Origin: Bacillus timonensis
GTDB taxonomy: Bacteria; Bacillota; Bacilli; Bacillales; Bacillaceae_L
DNA length: 64,000 bases
Assembly (NCBI RefSeq): GCF_004799755.1
Contig: NZ_SLUB01000013.1
Coordinates: 27,491-91,490 of the forward strand
Reading direction: 5' to 3'
Numbering within the stretch: position 1 is the first letter of the stretch; each line of letters opens with the position of its first letter. Positions 59,986 to 64,000 of the stretch are shown piece after piece. The notes under the pieces are model-generated. The model was not told the DNA's origin, did no database searches, and was given only the letters and a program-made list of their open reading frames with translations. Made by a program: the position numbers and the translations under genes.

Positions 59986-60945
59986 ATGATGCGAATTTTA
60001 TCAACATTTATTCCAATCGAGGAAGTTACTGAAAACATGAATAAGGCGTTTCCGGATGAAGAATTTATCTATTGTGAGGACATTGAAAAAGCCTTGCCTG
60101 AACTACATAACGCAGACATTTTACTTACATACGGGGAAGACTTAACCCCTGAACATATTGAAATGGCCAAAAACCTAAAATGGATCATGGTGATTTCAGC
60201 GGGACTTGAGCTTATGCCTTTTCAAGCGATTCAGGAAAAAAGAATCCTCGTCACAAACGTAAGAGGCATTCACAAAATTCCGATGGCTGAATACACTCTT
60301 TCGATGATGCTGCATGTCACAAAGAAGAACATGATCATTGTTGAGCAACAAAAGAGTAAAAGCTGGGATCGACTCACCCATTTTCCAGTTGGCGAACTTC
60401 ATGGGAAAACGATTGGAATCCTAGGTGTTGGTGCCATCGGTGGAGAAATTGCACGGTTAGCGAAAGCTTTTAACATGAAAACAATCGGATTAAATCGCAG
60501 TGGCAAAAAGCATGAATACATAGATGAAATGGTTCAATTCGATGAACTCCATTCTATTTGTGAGAAAGCTGACTATCTAGTGTCGATTCTTCCAAGCACG
60601 AACGAAACAAAACATATTCTGAATGATACCCATTTTGAACGAATGAAAAAGGAAGCAGTATTTATCAATATTGGACGCGGTGATTTAGTAAAGGATGAGG
60701 TTATACTACGAGCGATTCAATCCAAAAAGATTGCACATGCAGTATTAGATGTGTTTGAACAAGAACCACTTCCAAGTGATCATCCATTTTGGACACTTGA
60801 AAATGTAACCGTAACCCCGCATATTTCAAGTAAGTCTAAGTTTTATCAACCAAGATCCTTTGAAATTTTTGAGCAAAATCTTCATATATATAAGCAAGGT
60901 GGCAGTGAATTTATCAATAAAATTGACTTGAACAGGGGGTATTAA
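59986..60945 (+). CDS. D-isomer-specific 2-hydroxyacid dehydrogenase
   Basis: A 319-residue NAD(P)-dependent enzyme that reduces 2-oxo acids such as glyoxylate or hydroxypyruvate, or oxidises D-hydroxyacids. Motifs: GILGVGAIGGEIARLAKAF (residues 139-157, GxGxxG), the catalytic Arg in FINIGRGDLV (about 227), Glu in VLDVFEQEPLPSDHPF (about 257) and His in VTPHISSKS (about 282). GGAAGGAGG lies before two adjacent ATGs (59986, 59989), and either may start. The PduO-type gene begins two bases after its stop region. Confidence 0.92.
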   Translation: MMRILSTFIPIEEVTENMNKAFPDEEFIYCEDIEKALPELHNADILLTYGEDLTPEHIEMAKNLKWIMVISAGLELMPFQAIQEKRILVTNVRGIHKIPMAEYTLSMMLHVTKKNMIIVEQQKSKSWDRLTHFPVGELHGKTIGILGVGAIGGEIARLAKAFNMKTIGLNRSGKKHEYIDEMVQFDELHSICEKADYLVSILPSTNETKHILNDTHFERMKKEAVFINIGRGDLVKDEVILRAIQSKKIAHAVLDVFEQEPLPSDHPFWTLENVTVTPHISSKSKFYQPRSFEIFEQNLHIYKQGGSEFINKIDLNRGY

Positions 60946-60946
60946 G

Positions 60947-61495
60947 ATGAAAATCTACACAAAAACAGGGGATAAAGGGACAACCTCATTGGTATATGGG
61001 CAGCGGGTTTCAAAAACTGATCTACGTGTTGAAGCATATGGAACATGTGATGAGGCAAACTCCATGATCGGATTAGCTTTAAGTCACCTACATGAATTTC
61101 AATTCGATAGCAAAGAAGAGCTTGAGCAGGTTTTTAAAAAAGTGCAAACGACCTTGTTTCACGTCGGTGCAGAGTTAGCGACTCCTGCAGGGAAGGAAGT
61201 AAAATGGAAGGTGTCAGAAGAGGACATTACCTTATTAGAAGAAACAATCGATAAATGGGATGCTGAGAATCCTCCACTTACCAACTTTGTTTTACCTGGT
61301 GGCAGTCAAGCGGGAGCAGCCCTCCATGTTGCAAGAACGATTGTGCGAAGAGCAGAAAGGAACGCCGTAGCTATTGGGGAGGATGCAAATCCATTGGTGA
61401 ATTCATACCTAAACCGCCTATCAGATTTTCTATTTGTCGCAGCTCGCTATGTCAACCAAAAGCTTGGCCAAAGTGAACCTACACTCCATCAATGA
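60947..61495 (+). CDS. cob(I)alamin adenosyltransferase, PduO type
   Basis: A 182-residue PduO-type enzyme that makes adenosylcobalamin from cob(I)alamin and ATP. The N-terminal ATP motif is TKTGDKGTTSLVYGQRVSKTD, with AYGTCDEANSMIGLA near residue 30 and TIVRRAERNAVAI near 143. The C-terminal segment VNSYLNRLSDFLFVAARYVN completes the trimer site. It corresponds to B. subtilis YvqK. It is coupled to the dehydrogenase gene. No cobalamin riboswitch is seen upstream. Confidence 0.93.
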   Translation: MKIYTKTGDKGTTSLVYGQRVSKTDLRVEAYGTCDEANSMIGLALSHLHEFQFDSKEELEQVFKKVQTTLFHVGAELATPAGKEVKWKVSEEDITLLEETIDKWDAENPPLTNFVLPGGSQAGAALHVARTIVRRAERNAVAIGEDANPLVNSYLNRLSDFLFVAARYVNQKLGQSEPTLHQ

Positions 61496-61586
61496 AATGT
61501 TCAGTAAAATTAGCGTATTTTAATGGGATTAGTCATATAGTAATGGTAGATATGTTGACAAAAGTGGTGTGAGCAAGATACACTAA

Positions 61587-61601
61587 TTATAAGGATTATA
61601 A
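61587..61601 (+). promoter_or_regulatory. PerR box upstream of perR
   Basis: TTATAAGGATTATAA fits the 7-1-7 PerR consensus (TTATAATNATTATAA) in all but one or two positions. It lies 30 bases before the perR start, so the gene is probably autoregulated by peroxide-sensitive repression. Confidence 0.88.
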
Positions 61602-61630
61602 AGTAATAATGTTTACTAGAAAAGAGGTGC

Positions 61631-62074
61631 ATGGCGGTGTCAGACAATCATTTGAAAGAAGCGCTTGATACGTTGAAAGGATCCGGAGTTCGAATCACTC
61701 CGCAACGTCATGCGATATTAGAGTATCTAATAAATTCAATGAGTCACCCGACTGCAGATGATATCTATAAAGCACTTGAAGGAAAGTTCCCGAATATGAG
61801 TGTCGCTACTGTGTATAACAATCTTCGTGTTTTCCGTGAAGTTGGCTTAGTAAAGGAATTGCCTTACGGAGATTCCTCAAGCCGTTTTGATTTTATCACC
61901 ACACAGCACTATCATGTGATTTGTGAAGACTGTGGTAAAATTGTGGACTTCCATTACCCAGGATTAGATGAAGTGGAAGCATTGGCTGCACATGTTACTG
62001 GCTTTAAAGTTAGTCACCATAGAATGGAAATTTACGGATCGTGTCAAGAATGTCAAAAAAAGTGCGCACACTAA
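61631..62074 (+). CDS. perR: peroxide-responsive repressor PerR
   Basis: The 147-residue Fur-family regulator is close to B. subtilis PerR. The DNA-binding part has [28 protein letters not shown] (with the regulatory-metal His) and [23 protein letters not shown]. The regulatory site includes [21 protein letters not shown] (Asp, two His), and structural zinc is bound by CEDC and CQEC near 100 and 138. Oxidation of metal-bound His by H2O2 relieves repression of katA, ahpCF and others. Start at ATG 61631 (AAAGAGGTGC). Confidence 0.97.
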   Translation: MAVSDNHLKEALDTLKGSGVRITPQRHAILEYLINSMSHPTADDIYKALEGKFPNMSVATVYNNLRVFREVGLVKELPYGDSSSRFDFITTQHYHVICEDCGKIVDFHYPGLDEVEALAAHVTGFKVSHHRMEIYGSCQECQKKCAH

Positions 62075-62112
62075 AAAAGCTGATCAGGTTATCCTGTCAG
62101 CTTTTTTCTACT
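62072..62112. terminator. bidirectional terminator between perR and ygzB
   Basis: AAAAAAGCTGA and TCAGCTTTTTTC form a stem between the convergent genes, overlapping the ygzB stop. Confidence 0.85.
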
Positions 62113-62465
62113 TTACTGTATTTTTTGCTATTGTATTTCTCATCAAACTCTTTACCCTCAAGCTCTGGATCAAGGGTTAATGGTTCTTTACAATACATAC
62201 ACACATCCACACGGCCTAACATCTTAGTAGGCTTTTGGCAAGAAGGACAGACCACCTGGATGGTTCGAGTCGAAAGCATGCCAATCCAGAAATAGACCAC
62301 TGTACTTGCTAGAATAAAAATGAGACCAAGAATCATAAAGATTGTCATTAAGATAACATTTTCTCTAAAGAAGATTCCCCCGTACATGACAATAAATCCT
62401 GCAAAGATCAAAGCAAGAGCGAAAGAACGAATTTTATTAATTTTACTTGAATATTTTACACCCAT
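62097..62465 (-). CDS. ygzB: YgzB-like (UPF0295) membrane protein with zinc ribbon
   Basis: A 122-residue protein with two membrane segments (residues 13-35 and 40-62) and a cytosolic zinc ribbon ([27 protein letters not shown]-x2-C..C-x2-C). It matches the UPF0295 family and occupies the ygzB position after perR. The function is unknown. Confidence 0.92.
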   Translation of the reverse strand: MGVKYSSKINKIRSFALALIFAGFIVMYGGIFFRENVILMTIFMILGLIFILASTVVYFWIGMLSTRTIQVVCPSCQKPTKMLGRVDVCMYCKEPLTLDPELEGKEFDEKYNSKKYSKVEKS

Positions 62466-62606
62466 TGTTAATCTAACCTCCTTTCTATACTATACAATAA
62501 AAAAAAGAAAGATAAAAATAAAAAAAGATTCTACATAAAATGGGCAGGGTTTTATTTTTGGTGCGTCGAAATATATTAGCAATGGATTTGAATGGAGGAA
62601 ATCAAA

Positions 62607-63476
62607 ATGGAGGATTTACTTCGACCTCTTTACCAAGAAAGAGCAAGCCAACCCAATACGCTAGGGGTTATTTTGATCGAAAAGGGGAAGGATGCTTTTA
62701 CACATACAGATCACTTTGACTTAGCTTTACTCGTAATTGTTAAAGAGGCAGAGAGAAATGTGTTTATTAAACATTATGACTACAATAAAAGCAAAGCAAC
62801 TTTGTATACAGTAAAAGAAAGTCAATTAAAAGAGTGGCTGTTATTCGGTTCTAATCGAAAAATCGTGGACTGGATTGTAAACGGAAAAGTTCTATTTGAT
62901 CGCAATGAATATATTACGGACTTAAGGGACGAGCTGCTTGAGTTTCCGGCAGAGGAACGACAAATTAAAATGGGAATTGAATTTGCAAAGCTAATTCGTC
63001 GGTACCAGGACGGTAAAGCATTTTTTAATGCAAACCAACATTTAGATGCCTATAATTATGTCATTCATGCACTTCATCATCTAGCACGGCTAGCCATTAT
63101 CGAAAATGGTTTTCATCCTGAAATAACCGTCTGGAACCAAGTAAAACAAATTGATCCACAAATTTATAAACTATATATTGAACTTCTAGAAAGTGAAGAG
63201 ACACTTGAAAAACGACTGGAGCTTCTCTTCCTTGCAAGTGAATTTCTCATTCATTCTAGAGCGAAACGTGGAGCGAACCATATATTAAAAGTTCTATCTC
63301 AAAGAAATGGTTCATGGACATTCGGAGAGATGATGGAAATTCCCGAGTTAAAAGTATACTCAGTCGATCTAGAAGTATATCTCGAATTCCTTGTAGATAA
63401 ACATTTTATTAATGTAGAAAAACTCGAAACAAAAGGAAAAGGTATCTATCATAGAACCTACAGTGTTAATAAGTGA
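62607..63476 (+). CDS. ygxA: YgxA-like nucleotidyltransferase-fold protein
   Basis: Start at ATG 62607, after ATGGAGGAAATCAAA; the open frame begins five codons earlier within the ribosome site. The 289-residue product has DHFDLALLVIVKEAERNVFIKHYDY in the N-terminal half (reminiscent of a nucleotidyltransferase core with an Asp pair) and a helical C-terminal half with YQDGKAFFNANQHLDAYNYVIHALHHLARLAII. B. subtilis ygxA is placed just before rrnD in the same way. The substrate is not known. Confidence 0.92.
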   Translation: MEDLLRPLYQERASQPNTLGVILIEKGKDAFTHTDHFDLALLVIVKEAERNVFIKHYDYNKSKATLYTVKESQLKEWLLFGSNRKIVDWIVNGKVLFDRNEYITDLRDELLEFPAEERQIKMGIEFAKLIRRYQDGKAFFNANQHLDAYNYVIHALHHLARLAIIENGFHPEITVWNQVKQIDPQIYKLYIELLESEETLEKRLELLFLASEFLIHSRAKRGANHILKVLSQRNGSWTFGEMMEIPELKVYSVDLEVYLEFLVDKHFINVEKLETKGKGIYHRTYSVNK

Positions 63477-63481
63477 AATTC

Positions 63482-63520
63482 TTAAACTCCTTCATTCAAT
63501 TGAGGGGGTTTTTATTATTT
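63482..63520 (+). terminator. terminator of ygxA
   Basis: AAACTCCTTC and GAGGGGGTTT around ATTCAATT, with TTTATTATTTT after. Confidence 0.75.
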
Positions 63521-63543
63521 TAATAAAATATTCACTTTAGGTG

Positions 63544-63657
63544 TTGACGGACAATTGACCCCCGTGTTATATTAGATTTCGCTGTTGAAAAAGAGAAATC
63601 AGCCGGCAAAAACTTTTGAAAAATATTATTGACATTAATAAATCACCATGATATATT
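63544..63657 (+). promoter_or_regulatory. tandem rRNA promoters P1 and P2
   Basis: P1: TTGACG (63544-63549), 17 bases, TTATAT (63567-63572). P2: TTGACA (63629-63634), 17 bases, TATATT (63652-63657). Two strong promoters in tandem about 85 bp apart are standard for Bacillus rRNA operons. AGTTCTTTGAAAACTGAACA, typical of the 16S leader, follows near 63690. Confidence 0.88.
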
Positions 63658-63828
63658 AATAAAGTCGCTTCTGAGAGGCGAGTCAAAAAAAGTTCTTTGA
63701 AAACTGAACACAATACAAGCGTCAACGTTAATTCTAAGTAACAAACTTATTGAGCAAGATCTTTGCTTCTTGAAATGCTTCTTCGGATTTTGCGAAAAAT
63801 GCCGAAGGTATTTTAAGCAATCAATACT

Positions 63829-64000
<172 letters not shown>

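Noticed and set aside
60850..60946. Cobalamin riboswitch before the PduO-type gene
   Set aside because: The space upstream is the coding end of the dehydrogenase gene and has no B12-box sequence.

Overview
The window is a chromosomal segment of a low-GC, endospore-forming member of the Bacillaceae (Bacillus in the broad sense; the genus cannot be fixed from the sequence alone). The evidence is two small acid-soluble spore protein genes (sspK, sspE), strong GGAGG-type ribosome binding sites with frequent TTG/GTG starts, CcpA-type cre sites, a T-box leader, and a gene order from yfhD to ygxA followed by a 16S rRNA gene that follows the Bacillus subtilis yfh-yga-perR-rrnD region.

Region 1 (1-9000): a TRAP transporter operon (dctP-dctQ-dctM, minus strand, dctM cut by the window edge), brnQ behind an isoleucine-type T-box, a YhbD-like regulator with a bactofilin, a 53-bp tandem repeat array, a DEAD-box helicase, a small monooxygenase-fold protein and a DUF624/YesL-like membrane protein.

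Region 2 (9000-29100) is an accessory carbohydrate island. It holds a CUT1-type sugar ABC importer, a YesM/YesN-type two-component system, glucuronate isomerase (uxaC), an AEC transporter, a ROK (XylR-like) repressor, an AraC regulator followed by three Gfo/Idh/MocA dehydrogenases and one TIM-barrel isomerase, and two paralogous GPH-type sugar symporters. By eye, the uxaC and both symporter promoters share one design: a cre inside the -35/-10 spacer, then a 9-7-9 inverted repeat closely resembling the B. subtilis xyl operator 10-12 nt after the -10. This suggests one ROK regulon combined with CcpA repression. A likely theme is use of uronic-acid-containing glycosides or oligosaccharides, but no glycosidase lies in the window.

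Region 3 (29100-42000): a stand-alone LarC C-terminal-type gene, a peptidoglycan amidase, then the conserved block yfhD, yfhE, an acetyltransferase with a structured leader containing a tRNA-like T arm, yfhF-like, recX, yfhH, ypzG-like, sspK, yfhP, mutY, yfhS, sspE, ygaB, ygaC and ygaD.

Region 4 (42000-64000): the same backbone continues (ygaE, gsaB, bcp/ygaF, perR, ygzB, ygxA, 16S rRNA). It is interrupted by an oligopeptide ABC transporter (oppDFABC), a Fur-controlled siderophore importer (yclNOPQ-like), an OmpR-type two-component system next to an ABC exporter, a D-2-hydroxyacid dehydrogenase and a PduO-type adenosyltransferase. Intergenic spaces carry several tandem arrays with periods of 52-53 bp (hairpin-forming units) or 20 bp, and a dispersed palindromic element present at least three times.
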